Origin: Halichondria panicea
Lineage: Eukaryota; Porifera; Demospongiae; Suberitida; Halichondriidae
Reading direction: 5' to 3'
Length of the DNA: 64,000 nt
NCBI RefSeq assembly: GCF_963675165.1
Contig: NC_087377.1
Span: 10,526,632-10,590,631 of the forward strand
Each line of letters begins with the position of its first letter. Within the stretch, counting starts at the first letter, position 1. Shown piece by piece: positions 11,193-22,345 of this stretch. The position numbers and the translations under genes were made by a program. The notes under the pieces are model-generated. The model ran no database searches and had not been told where the DNA came from. It saw only the letters and a program-made list of their open reading frames with translations.

Positions 11193-11747
11193 ATGACCGT
11201 CTATGATTCATATTTAGGATTGGGCACTGTTCTGCTTTTCATCACGTACACTACAGCTAAAACAATGCACTTGAATATGAGCTTTGAAGGTGACACAAAA
11301 GTGGAGATGGTAAAGGAATCAGTTAACGTCGGAGATACTGTAGTGCTCATGTGCATCACTGATGCAATTCCGATTTGGAAAATCAACAGTAACTACTACT
11401 ATTGGAGGGATGTTCCTGACAACCATTTGTTTGACTTCAAAAACAATACTTTAACAATTTCGATAGAACAAAGTCTAGCTGCAGCATTGTCAGGCTGCGA
11501 CAATATAATATTATATCAGTGTATTTATGGCATATTCCAAAGCAAAAAAGTGCCACTAAGGATGCCAGGTAAGTAGTAATTGTTTTTAAAATATGCTCAA
11601 CTTTTATTTCTATAATAATTATTATATACAGATCCTGTGCCACCATCGCAAACCTCGCTGTGCAGCATAGCAACTAAAATGACCGTCTTTGATTCCCAAT
11701 ACCTGATTTTACTGACAATAATAGAAATTATATTTCATATAGTATAA
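11193..11747 (+). CDS. single-Ig-domain surface protein with C-terminal hydrophobic anchor
   Basis: Two coding exons, 11193-11568 and 11632-11747 (phase 1, 492 nt, 163 residues). Residues 1-22 are a signal peptide (YLGLGTVLLFITYTTA). Residues ~30-125 are one Ig-like domain: VGDTVVLMC, IPIWKIN, a TLTISIE strand, then LYQCIYG. Exon 2 encodes a short spacer and ends with a hydrophobic stretch (YLILLTIIEIIFHIV) and no tail, so the product is probably GPI- or tail-anchored. Exon 2 is itself a tandem copy of the leader plus signal-peptide region: 11143-11215 and 11631-11703 are close in DNA, and both read through PSQTSLC then TMTVYDS or KMTVFDS. The signal peptide has in effect been reused as an anchor. 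Single-domain size and neighbours suggest a member of the local Ig family. Confidence 0.72.
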
Positions 11748-11839
11748 CAAGCAAAAAAAAATGTAGCCATAATTATTAGAGTTTATAGTCATGTATCTGT
11801 TTATTATAATAAAAATTTATTCATATTAAATGTACTGCA

Positions 11840-12707
11840 ATGAATCCAGGTAAAAAAAATGTATAGAGTATGGGTGGCAATCCAACCGCGTGCGCTTGTG
11901 GCACCAACTCACAGTGGATCCGGAACATGCATGCATGCGCTATCATGCATGTGCAAAGGCGGCTATCCTTCCATAAGGCACAACGAGATCAGAGACTTCA
12001 CGGCCAACCTCATGTCGGAAATTTACCACAATGTCGGCTAGAACCACACCTACAACCCATTACTGGCGAAATTCTTTGAGGTGCATCTGCCAACATACAA
12101 TTATACAAGACGGTGCCTGACTATAGACGTGGCAGCAGATGGTTTTTGGGGAAACAGATTTGAGAGAGCATTTTTGGGTATTCAACCCATACGCCCCCTC
12201 AAACAGGCAACGCCAACCTACCACAAGCACGAAAACATAGCTTACTGCATGATGACCAAAGAATCGGAGATATAGAAAACTCTATAATTATACCTTCACT
12301 CTCCTCATCCTGTCAAGTACTGCATGGGGGCCTTGGACGTGCTGTTACCTCCACCTACAGGAGATTGGCGTCTCTCCTATCAACAAAATAGGATCAGCAC
12401 TACAGCACCACCATGGGATGGATCAGATGCAGGCTGTCCTTCTCTCTTCTAAGATCAGCCATCATGTGCATTAGGGGGGCCCAATCAAGCCAAGGCCATG
12501 CCACCAGACAGCCCCCATCGACCTAGTGATAAGCGAGTCCCTGCATGGTCCCACCACACCCATAAACTAAACAATATTACACATAACTTTTATTTGCAGC
12601 AAAGATCAAGAACCCACGTCAAGAATGTCATTAAAAGTGACTCTGGCATTCTTCCTCTGCTCAGACGTACGGTCTCTCCCCTAGGAAGGGCAGCTGATTC
12701 ATGAGAC
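11840..12707 (+). mobile_element. retroelement coding-region relic (C-terminal part)
   Basis: Frame-shifted pieces read HALSC, GGYPSIRHNEIRDF, EPHLQPITGE, AADGFWGNRFERAF, YKRLASLLS, TMGWIRCRLSFSLLRSAI and CIRGAQSSQGHA. This arrangement is familiar from the region after the reverse transcriptase in retroelement-like genes of sponges and cnidarians; a Cys/His cluster precedes the RHNEIRD block. Stops and shifts break it. A second relic of the same segment lies at 34835-35165. The right edge (12694-12707) reads GATTCATGAGACTA, a TAGNCTC-type terminus, but I see no matching left terminus. Family placement is from recall of the motif string and is uncertain. Confidence 0.6.
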
Positions 12708-12719
12708 TACTATATCTAT

Positions 12720-13234
12720 GTTTATTCATTATTCATTGAGCTAGGCACTTAATTTTCGTGGAAGTGTCTTTTCGTGGAATAAGTTTTGTGCTATACGAAT
12801 GTAAATGCACGTTGCGTCTGTTGTTAGCTATGTTCGTGGAACAATTTTCGTGGAAGATTAATTGCTTTAAACCCTCAAAAACAAGCTCTGCACTGTACTA
12901 TACGTTACTGTATTGTTAAAGCATCAAACTTTACTTTAGACGAAAAAACTGCGCCTGCGTGAGGTGAGATCGAGACTACAAAAGAGAATCAATAATTGTT
13001 ACCTGGCATACAAAAAAGTTACCTTTACACTTCTGAGTAATTTGTCATACATGGGCTGGATTTCCCCTTACATCACAATGAACTACACACAAGGCTTCAG
13101 TAAAGGTAATGAGCTTTTATTAGACTCTAAGTTTGCTCTCCTGGAGAGACCTTCTTCCTATCATATCCAAAGTTACACCCAATCAAACAGTTATGGATCT
13201 TTACTCCTAGTCTATATCTGAATGATATTAAAGT
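12720..13234. other. intergenic, repetitive
   Basis: Contains short CGTGGAA-rich repeats (12755-12860, TTTTCGTGGAAG and relatives), similar to the CACGAA-rich insertions at 40582-40730 and 49690-49800. The open frame at 12964-13221 has no recognisable features. No gene supported. Confidence 0.4.
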
Positions 13235-13530
13235 TAGCCTCGAGACCAGCCGTTCGTTATCTGAAAGAACGCCTGGTCAAGTTCCAATGTAGAATTTGTC
13301 TAATTGGTCCAGGAATTTCTTGGACCGATAATTGCCCGCAACAACCATAATTGCCCGTGAATATCATTATGATGCTTACAGTAACGTGCAGCTAGCTATA
13401 GTATTGTTGTGTTTGCAGTTACCGCAATCATGTTCACAACTACTCAAGCCTAACCACTCGCTGACTCAGCTAAATGAGTTCTACGTTAGAACTTGACCAG
13501 TCAGATAACGAACGGCTGATCTCGAGGCTA
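13235..13530. mobile_element. TAGNCTCG MITE with long inverted repeats, 296 bp
   Basis: Ends TAGCCTCGAGACCAGCCG...CGGCTGATCTCGAGGCTA. The inner arms include GTTCGTTATCTGA and GGTCAAGTTC with their complements. TATTAAAGT is found on both sides (with two extra bases on the right), giving a 9-bp duplication. The arms resemble the ends of the larger 45498-47347 element. Confidence 0.85.
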
Positions 13531-14073
13531 TATATTAAAGTAAGCACTGCCAATGGAGAGTTTTCTGAAACAAAGTTCTGGGTTAGGAAACGAGGCCAAT
13601 ATACTCCTATAATAGTAAATTGAGCGGCCGATCTGCGATACTGTGAGACCCCTAATTATTATAAGGTGACTCTCTAAATGTGTGACACCCTCGAGCTTAG
13701 AAAATGTTATGACCTCTAAAAGTAGCGACAGCTGCGTTGATAATTACTTTTATTGCTGCGTCCTAAGATGAAGGTAAATGTAGGCACACTCTAGCCTTGA
13801 TTCTAGCCCGCTAGAAACACGTTTTTAAGCGGCTAGAAATCGAGGTAAGTAGACTGAGTAGAGTTACCTCCAATTAGATGCAACCCTCTAAATAAGTGAC
13901 ACCAGGTCTCCAACATAATTTTTCAACCTCCAAAAGAAGTGACTTCTGGCTTTGTAATAATTAAATAGAGGTATAATTATGGGCTAACCCTCAAATTAGA
14001 AGATAAAGAAGGCTTTGAGAATTTCTCATTCAGACTCGTCCCGAGATAAACCAGGCTGGGTAGAGACATGTAT
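13531..14073. other. intergenic, no gene seen
   Basis: Nothing codes convincingly. There is a small hairpin around 13794-13842 (CTTGATTCTAGCCGCT-like arms with a central ACGTTT), reminiscent of the short fold-backs elsewhere but without a clear TAGNCTCG end. Confidence 0.35.
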
Positions 14074-14996
14074 CAGGGGCGTACACAGGGTGGTGCTTAG
14101 GGTGCTCCAGCACCCCCATCCAGGCTCTGGTGCTCCAGCACCCTATCCAGACTCAGAGAAGCTCAAGTAGATAGTTCAACCATCACTGGCTGGCTAGAAG
14201 GAAGCTACACTTACTGCAACTATCTACAGCTTAATAGTGATAGTTACAATAACTTTATACCAGTTAGATCTAGCTAGCTAGCCTAAAAAACTTACTTTTC
14301 TTCGATCGTTACTGGGATATCCATGGGAACTAATAAAGAGTGGGGAGGGGCTCAATAATAAGGCTAGGCAGCAGGAAGTGGTTTGCTGTATCAAACACTT
14401 GAGCTTGCCTCACAACATGCAGCACAACAAGGTTCTTGGATCCAGGTACATGAGGTACATGAATGTATAGTATAATTATATAATTAAGCCTACATTATAA
14501 TAATAATCAATGTTTGCAATGTAAACTACAAAGTCTCTTTTCCTCAACATCAAGGTACGTACTGGTGGTCATACTTTGTACGCTGCCTGTCACCTCCTGG
14601 TAAGCTGATCAATCTTTTAGTGGCCTGAAAAGAAAAGAATCAAGACTGTCGTCAGATCAAGCAAAGGAACAAATGTTTATCATCACGTAACTTCTACATT
14701 TACACAGAGACTAGACATGATTGCATTGACATTTGACATACCTTAAGAAGAGTTGACATTTGACATACCTTAAGAAGAGTTGGCTAGAGTTTGACATCCC
14801 AGGCGAATTGAGCTTCTGGTCGTAAACATTCTTGACTTGCTGATGGCACTGTAAAATACTGTCAGTACTGTGGCTGGCACCATCTAGAAAACAGTGGGCG
14901 TTGCCGACAAAAGGGGCGTGACCCCGGAAGTGGGCGTGGTCTAAATTTTGCGCGCAATGAGCACCCACCATTGATTGAATCCTAGGATCGCCCCTG
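14074..14996. mobile_element. hAT-like non-autonomous element
   Basis: Terminal CAGGGGCG...CGCCCCTG, typical of hAT-type ends, about 920 bp with no transposase. Flanks ACATGTAT and TGTATGTA share only part of an 8-bp duplication. A 27-bp unit (CATTTGACATACCTTAAGAA) is tandemly repeated at about 14725-14785. Confidence 0.6.
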
Positions 14997-15067
14997 TGTA
15001 TGTATCTATCATTGGCTTTTATTGCTTAATACTGTTTTAGGGGCTAGATCTGTACATGTGTAAACTA

Positions 15068-16190
15068 GGCCCTGATAAATTATGCTTTTATTCATCCATT
15101 ACTCTTTAAGTATAGGATAGACTACATCTAAGAGTAGAATATGTGTCTATGTAACCTCCGCGGTTGCGGTTAGCCCGAGGCGCAAAGCCGAGGGAATCTA
15201 ACCGTAACCAAGGTGGTTACTAAGACGCATATTCTACGAGTGGGTGTGGTCTATCTAACTTGGACTTCATTGCGCATGCGCGAGGCGTGGTTATAAAAAG
15301 CCAGGTTTGGTGCGTAGCAACAGAAATTGAATTTGTGCGAGCTGGACGAGCTGGAGAGCTGTGAGAGACACCAGTTGACAGAAAAAGATAAGAAGACGGC
15401 TTCAAAACAATGAAAAAACTTAGTAAAGCTTGTGAAACGCTTCTTGAAGATACTGGAAAGAACAGACAAGTAAAAAGAACCTAGAACTATGCTAGAACTG
15501 ACTGCAACACTACAAGAAGAAGAATGAAGCTCTGTGGTGGAGTGGAGGGGGTATAGAGCAGACTGGACCGGCATGGAACCTTAAAAAACTCAATAGAAAA
15601 TGTCAAGCGACTGCTAAAGTGTTTTTGATGCTTCCTGGCCCCCCTTGCCCATTCCCAACTGGAAAAAGCAATACAAAGCAACAGTGGACATGGAAAGAAT
15701 GGACTGTTGACTGAACAAACTATTGCATACTGTGTTTTTATAATGTTTTTGTCATCTTCTTGTCACTTTCACTAAAAATTTCATTTCAACTTTTGAGAAC
15801 TTCCTGCAAATTATTTGTCACTTCCTGTAGAATATGCGTCCATTTCCTGTAGAATATGTGTCCACTTCCTGTAGAATATGCTCCCATTTCCTGTAGAATA
15901 AGTACCTTCTTGTAGATTATGCTTCCATGTAATCTACTGTTTTTAGCCAATCAGATCAATTACAGATGATGTAATGTAGTCTAATTCTTGAAAATGTGCC
16001 TATCTCATAAAAATCTGATTATTCCCAAAAAATATAACAAAACAAAATTATAAGACGTAGTCAGTCATATATATAAATACAGCATACAACTGACTGACAT
16101 AAGACATATAATCATTAATAATATTGATGCCTATTATTCTTCAGACACCTAATTATGCAAAAATTGTTCCGAGCATAATTTATCAGGGCC
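15068..16190. mobile_element. TA-flanked DNA transposon with GGCCCTGATAAATTATGC ends
   Basis: Inverted ends GGCCCTGATAAATTATGC and GCATAATTTATCAGGGCC, each flanked by TA, 1123 bp. Inside are an imperfect hairpin (15130-15240), a TATAAAAAG box at 15292-15300 followed by short frames with no family resemblance, and a ~27-bp tandem repeat (TTCCTGTAGAATATG, five units, 15820-15935). The left end of a second copy is at 51976. No transposase domain is visible. Confidence 0.65.
15820..15935. repeat. 27-bp tandem repeat
   Basis: About five units around the core CCTGTAGAATATG, degrading to the right (CTTGTAGATTATGCTTCC). It lies inside the 15068-16190 transposon. Confidence 0.7.
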
Positions 16191-16249
16191 TATATAGTGT
16201 AAAGTTTCTGTAAACCAACTTGTAGGCACACCAAACTCGAAGAATGGCA

Positions 16250-17419
16250 GAATTATGCTTGTGGTTCAATGTCAGATTGAAGACAGTAATCCTCTGCACA
16301 AGAATCAATTTCTTATTTACTGTACATGAACAATGCACTCAGAAAGGAAATCGTGGTGATGCAAGAGGTTTGCCACAAACCACGAGGTGCATAATAACAA
16401 TGGCCCTTTACATTCAATGTTGTGAGCTTAGCAATCCTCTGTACAAACATAGTACACTAAACATGACTGTGTATTTGGTGTAGGGATAACAACATACCAT
16501 AGCCTCAGGTGGTGGTCTGCTCCCAGCCCCTCCCCCCAGTACAAAGTAACCAAACAACCTCCTCACGATCACCTCGACAACCAGCTCTCCAAACAGCAGC
16601 AGGTAGAGCTTGAACCGACTGTAACCAAACCGAGGTAGAAACAGAATCACCAGCGAAGATACAACGAAAACTGCAAAAGTTTCATAGCCCACAAATTCAA
16701 TCAGAGAGAGACATTAGATAACGGACACTCTCTATGGAGTCTTGCAGTGTGCCAAACATATCTGCCAATAGCAGCTTTTGTTTCTGTGCCATTTCGTTGA
16801 CATCATCGAAATGACGATCCATACTCCTCCTGGTGTCATCAAGTGATGAAGCTATTCGTCTGTCTTGGTCTATAATGGCTGCCTGATTGTCCAAGGCCTG
16901 GGTTTGTTTGACTTCCATTTCACGGTGAAAGTCAAGAGATTCTTCGAGTTTCTTCACAGCTTCCTCTGAAGCTTCCGAAAGCTTAGAAACAGTTCTATCA
17001 GTGCGATCCTGCCAAATCTCGTTTTGTAAAAAATAACAAATGTGACCAGTGTGTGTGAAAAATTCCGTGTATGCTTGAAACGCAACAGTGTCCATATCTC
17101 CTGTACACTCTCGGATCGTCGTGGTGTCGCTACAGTGATAGACTTGCCGTCCGGATTTCGCCAGATGACAATTAGCGAACGCCACGGCTAATCGACTTTG
17201 TTCCACATCAGTAATCTTCTTACATGTTGTGTTGAGTCTGGCCACAGCATCTTTCCAACACGAGCTGCTCACTGTCTTCTCTTGTAGTTCTTGGAACTTG
17301 TTCTCTCCCAAAGCTTTTCTCTGATCATCTGAACTAGAGTCTGGGGAGGTCGTGGCAAGGATGATTAGGGATAGCAGGATAGTTAGTGCAGAGATTGAGA
17401 GATGAGAGAGCAGCATCAT
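16250..17419 (-). pseudogene. bmb-like: brambleberry/KAR5-like gene, 5' exon, one frameshift (copy E)
   Basis: The most complete N-terminal copy. ATG at 17419, signal peptide (LTILLSLIILATT), then the family's cysteine domain: SSCWKDAVARLNTTC, EQSRLAVAFANCHL, SGRQVYHC, REC, MDTVAFQAYTEFFTH, ICYFLQNEIWQ, followed by a long coiled coil (about residues 130-230). In family members this protein sits in the nuclear/ER membrane and promotes fusion of gamete nuclei. The exon should run to the donor at 16497 and encode two membrane segments (YETFAVFVVSSLVILFL; LYLLLFGELVVEVIV). Relative to copies C and D, 2 bp are missing in a GA run near 16703, so the frame stops after MSLSD at 240 residues. With those 2 bp the exon would be 308 whole codons. 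Similarity ends near 16250 and no downstream exons follow. It could be a real truncated soluble form, or a sequencing error in a GA repeat. Confidence 0.75.
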
Positions 17420-18764
17420 GGTTTATAGGGTCAACATTGTTAAAATACGCTATAGAGATCACACATACAATAATCTATGGATCACATGCCAATTTTGTAC
17501 ATATATATACAGTTTTAAACTGGTAAAGGTTGTCAATAATGAAAATGTTTCTTAACCACAATGTTTTGGTTTGCTTCATGCTTATAACAGATCATAATTA
17601 TTGGCACTGCACTGGTAGACGACCTCAACTATATATCTACCACATTAAAACATTAGGATTGATCTGATTGCATGTAGATCTATACTAGATCTAGTGCTGC
17701 ACGCTTGCATGCAAGGCTAATGCCAAGCAGTGATCTACCAATTTGTTTACGCCATGCAATCAATACTGTTGTGTCTAATCAGTCAGTACGCTATTCGATT
17801 CACTGACAAAACACACTAGCAGTTTAGGTATATATTCTTACCTAAACTTAATTCTTACCATGCTGCAGCAGCATTGCTCTCCCATTTTAGATCAAGTTTC
17901 ACACTGACGTCTTGTTCAGAATGTAGTCAATCCCCGGATATAAATTAAATATGGTAAAGAAATATACCATAAAGCATTCCACACCCTAAAAACCTGAGCA
18001 GTAACAAGCCCATGCAATAATGATATCCAAGGGCCTGTTTCAGGCCGTGGGGGGAATCAACATCAAACTTTGATTCCAGCGTGTAAAGGTCAAAGGTCTT
18101 GAGGTCACAGTTCAAATACATTGGCTGAGAACCTCGTGCTTATCCTGTGAAAGCCAATATGAGTAAATTGGGCCTGACGCTAAAGTAACAGTAGTACCCT
18201 TGCTACACTTGAATCCTCTAACAAATGTGTTACACCGCCAAAAATAAGGGTGTTCACTGGCTGGCAAGGACAACATAATTATGGTGGGGCTCGCTATAGA
18301 GTACACCAGAAAAGCAGGGCTCCACTGCTTGGACGTGGATAAGCTTAGTACTGCATGGCTGAGTCATACGCACAAGCATGCTGTTCGTTTAATGTACCGT
18401 TTTTGAGAAAAATATATACCCATTGACAAAGTACCAATGCAACAAACATGGCACGCACTTGATAAAACTAAGGCACGTATATTCTGTTAGCACATACACA
18501 GGTTAGCCATTTGTTAGAACATTGGCAGACAAGTAAAACAAACATCCACTACTAACAGACGAGAACATGACTTTGCAACAAATGACTGCATTAAATTATA
18601 GATACACAACAGCTACTCCATGGGGCAGGTTCAATCCTAACGTCAGTCATACGTATACATGTAGCTTGTAGGCATTGCAAACTGTCACACGATAATCTGT
18701 TAATCTGCAGCAAAACCACAAGAATGAATTTCTTATTAACAAAGAAGAGAGTTTTGTAAACTCA
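17420..18764. other. intergenic, no gene seen
   Basis: Upstream of copy E. I find no convincing exon, inverted-repeat element or promoter. Palindromic TGCATGCA and TATATA words are common. Short frames (for example 18112-18306) have no family features. Confidence 0.4.
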
Positions 18765-19465
18765 CCATTGATTTACTTTGATAGGTGTTACGTATCATTC
18801 GAGTTGTTTGGTAAGAGAAGAGTTATGGTAGAAAGGTAAGAAGATGCCCTCCCTCAACATGTACGAACAAGCCAGCTCTACGACCATTTGGGAGGCCCCT
18901 GAGTATGTGAGAATAACAAACCATATTCAAACTGGATGTAAAATGACTTACTTAATCAAATTAATGGGTGGAAGTTAATTGTCTTAAATCAATTGGACAT
19001 GGTCAATAAGCATTGATAGGCATCTAGCTGTATTGTGTGTGTGTGATAAAATTAATAAAGCTAGAATTTAAAAAGTGTCTGTGCACCCAGCATACATCTT
19101 ATTTCTCATGCTACTCATTGACAAATAGATCTTGTACCTACGTGTATAGTAGGCCTAAGTGTGAAATCCATGTAAAGTAGAAAACGGTGTAATAACATTA
19201 ATAGCCTAATGAAAAACCATCTTGTAACACAACCTCTAAGGCAAAACCATGCAACTAGATGTCTTAATTATACCCTGTATACCAATCGAACTCTATATGT
19301 TGGTAAGCAAAACTATACACATGCACACAACTACTCATCAATTTTATTCCCCTTCATGTTGTGCACCTTTTCCTCCAAACTGTTATGAGCAGTGCGATCA
19401 TTATCACCATGACAACAAAGAGTATTCCTCTGACCGCAGTTATGATGACATTGGACATGCTCTGT
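18765..19465 (-). pseudogene. relic of an FN3-type receptor: membrane exon and tail
   Basis: On the minus strand, an exon from an acceptor at 19461 encodes a membrane helix (ILFVVMVIMIALLITV) with a WRKR stop-transfer, then hits TGA (CTT stop). A downstream piece (18765-18905) ends in a GTGAGTTT donor. It includes sequence shared with 53398-53800: CGAACAAGCC(A/G)GCTCTACGA and the ACTCACCATTG border. This is therefore a decayed paralogue of the 53395-55547 locus. No extracellular exons were found. Confidence 0.45.
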
Positions 19466-19548
19466 AGAAAAACATAATTATTATGCATATACAATCACAA
19501 TTTTTAAATTAATGTGCGCATATAGGGAAGTTTCCAACATACAGTAGC

Positions 19549-19847
19549 TAGTCTCAGGTCCAGACTGCACCTTAGAAAAGAACGTCTAGTCATGCAAGTT
19601 CCTATGTGAAACTCGTGTAGAAGTCCAGGAATTTCTTGGACGGGTAACTAACCACACAGGACGTACACGCCCACGATCGGCCAAACTACAGAAATATAGG
19701 ATCTGCCTAATCAATAATTATATTCATGGCTGATTGTGGGCATGTACGTCCTGTGTGGTTAGTTACCCGTCCAAGAAATTCCTGGACTTCTACACGAGTT
19801 TCACGTAGGAACTTGACCAAACGTTCTTTTCTAAAGCACGGCCTGGA
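19549..19847. mobile_element. long inverted-repeat MITE, TAGTCTC-type left end
   Basis: Arms of ~95 bp: the left arm runs from TAGTCTCAGGTCCAGAC through AAAAGAACGTCTAG to GGACGGGTAACTAACCACAC; the right arm is its complement, ending ACGGCCTGGAG. The right terminus lacks the expected GAGACTA, so the end is eroded. Confidence 0.65.
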
Positions 19848-20229
19848 GAAACCTTAAAAGCAGCCATATACTGTGGACTATACGTATCTACTATTAGTGC
19901 TATAAACATGAGCACGAAAGCTAGATTACTGGAGCAGCACATTCAAATTACTGACTTGATGAGAGAGTCTCTTGTATGGTTGATCTTCCAGGAGCAGTGC
20001 ACTGATGACTGTATTTATAAATCAAGATTTAATAGTTAGTTCCCCTTCTCAGGCTGCATGGCACATCCACTGCATTACTCGACTCAGAGTCTCAATTTTG
20101 CAGATTCTGGACGGAGGGTGGAAAACGGATTGGCTAGAAAGCATTTTCTTTAGGAGTTACAGAGAATTACCAAACACGCTTTCCCCTTCAGGTAATTAAA
20201 AATGGCTATGCTATTGGTTGGAGGTAATT

Positions 20230-21190
20230 GATTAGTGGGGAAAAACCAATACACATGCATGTACGAATACTGTACGTACTAAACAATGTGTGAAATCAAA
20301 ACAAAACAGTAAACAATTGAGAACACAAGAGGTCAAAGTTCGCCATCAATGATTGACTGCAAACTTTGACCTATGTTAAAATAAAATAAGCGTACCTATA
20401 CTTGCTTTTTCGACTGCCCATAATAATAATTATTGCAGTTGAAGCTTCTTTGATCCATGCAAGTGCAGCAATCTTGATTTTGTCTAAATTAATAATTATT
20501 GTTTAATTGCCCTTCTTTACCAGACGCCTTCAATTATATATACACCTTAATTATCAAGAAAGCACTTCTAGTTGTGCTGCAAGTATTGACTGTACAAGAG
20601 AACCCCCCCTTAGCCAATTACACAGAGGACCTAGTAAAATGGAAGATCTTTGCGATGTTAGACGGTATATATCTAATAATTATTATCGATATCGATATAC
20701 CGTCTAACATCACACTTCAAAAGCACTACAAATCTTGTAACTAAAGCTTGTGGTTTAGTGCCGATGTTGCAATTCTCTGTGATGACTCTGTTTACAGTTT
20801 TACATACTGAGGCACCAGAGGAGGTTGGTCACGACTTAAACCGCGGTAAAACATGCTATGCTAACAGTGTTTGGCCTCGAATTCGCCTTCAACCTTCTTC
20901 AACCCGCTGAGTCAGCACTTTTATCATTTATCTCATGTTATCTCTCTTATATTATATATGTTAGCATCGATCATCTGCTACTAATAATTATAGAGTGCTA
21001 AAATCGTTTGCAGTCTTTTGGCTTTAGCTAGGATAGCTACTTTTCATGCTTTTCTCTGTAGGTCTGCGTATATCTTTTCTTTTTTCTCCGTGCACGCACA
21101 TTCCTCTATTGAAATGTGACCAACCTCCTCTGCTGAGGCACTGTATTCAGTATTCATTTAACACTGTATACCTATACCCAAAGCCTTACT
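20230..21190 (-). pseudogene. old diverged copy of the brambleberry-like 3' region, split by a MITE
   Basis: Blocks match positions ~400-650 of copy A: AAAAGCACTACAAATCTTGTA, GTTTACAGTTTTACA, GGCACTGTATTCA and CCAAAGCCTT. It is more diverged than copies A and B and is cut by a 316-bp element at 20817-21132. No coding exon survives. It also includes a hairpin at 20662-20706 (GACGGTATAT/ATATACCGTC). Confidence 0.6.
20817..21132. mobile_element. CAGAGGAGG-ended MITE, 316 bp
   Basis: Ends CAGAGGAGGTTGGTCAC...GTGACCAACCTCCTCTG. The flanking 9-bp sequence CTGAGGCAC is identical on both sides. The corresponding uninterrupted site exists in copy A (TTAAGGCACTGTATTCA, ~578-594), so the insertion is directly visible. 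Confidence 0.9.
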
Positions 21191-21211
21191 GCGAATAACC
21201 ACATTGCCATA

Positions 21212-21425
21212 ATTATGCCTCGGTGCGCATGCGCAAGCGAGGTATACGGTAGTGTGTCTGTGTGTGTGTGTGTAGAGTGCTACAGCTGCTCAAGGATCAA
21301 TGAAGTGCAAATATAGGCTTCTAGTAATGTTTTCTTGGATTTTAATTCGTGGATTTGAAAAATAATGCTTCGTTCTCGAGTTATGCCTAGTTTTGCTTAC
21401 TTGGAATGCCATTGCAGCCTGCAAT
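21212..21425 (-). repeat. microsatellite-bearing interspersed repeat (copy 3, inverted)
   Basis: Reverse-complement match to 1945-2182, with a GT run at 21255-21274 and the shared block ending GGAATGCCATTGCAG. Confidence 0.7.
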
Positions 21426-21534
21426 GGTGGACTAGAATTACAGCAAAGGCAGCAAAGAAGCTTGGAGTCTTAGAAATAATGTATGGCTCCTGTGGAGCAT
21501 GCTCTGGGGCTAGGATAAGTAAAGAAGCAACAAT

Positions 21535-22345
21535 CACAAAATCATAATTCTAGCTTTCTACTTTAGTGACCCTGTTCCATTGTTCCTGGTACGGGATCAT
21601 TGCAGCTGTAAATACGTAGGACCTACCTCGAATAAAGGCTGGGTGTATAGCTACTACATGTATATATCTAGCCAACATGTAAGTTCAAGCTCTTAGCTTT
21701 TATTCGACAACGAAGCTTTAACATCAAAATTTGCCACTATTAAAACTAATAACTTGGTGTGTAAAGGCTATCCATGCTGTAAACACAGCGCTATGGAATC
21801 CAGGTAAGCAGACTCATGTATCACAAACAGACAAACTAGAGCACTAAAGTACAAACCCTCGGCTGGTGACATGATTATAAAGAAACCAGAGGAGTGATAT
21901 AATGCAGTGCATGTAGTATGTATGGCTTAGCTGTCTAGCACAGCAACTCAGGAGCAATAGAAACTAAACTAGACTGGACGCATGCTGAAACATTTGAGTA
22001 GTGCATGGTACACATGCACTGTGGACTCTATGATCACAGTGAATAAGCTGGATCCAGAGTCAGCAAAAAAGCCTCCCGAGACAACAAACCAGTCACAATT
22101 CTAGCGTTCTACTTTAGTGACCCTTTTCCATTGTTCCTGGTACGGGATCACTTTAGCTATAAATACGTAATAGGCCTCCCTCGAATAAAGGCCGGGTGTA
22201 TATAGCTGCCAACGTGTAAGTTTAAGCTTCTTAGCTTTTATTCTACAACGAAGCTTTAACATCAAAATCTGCCAATAATAAATTGTTGTGTGAAGGCTAT
22301 CCATGCTGTAAACGCAGCGCTATGAAATTCAGGTGAGTAGATTCA
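21535..22345. repeat. tandem duplication of a ~270-bp unit
   Basis: Two similar blocks, 21541-21810 and 22095-22345, share TTCTACTTTAGTGACCC, TTGTTCCTGGTACGGGATCA, ACAACGAAGCTTTAACATC and GGCTATCCATGCTGTAAAC. A related inverted piece occurs at 45400-45460. No frame is conserved between the copies. Confidence 0.7.

Noticed and set aside
15220-15681. Minus-strand frames of 60-107 residues
   Set aside because: Overlapping frames inside a TA-flanked transposon, Ser-rich without a domain; the plus strand has the TATA box.
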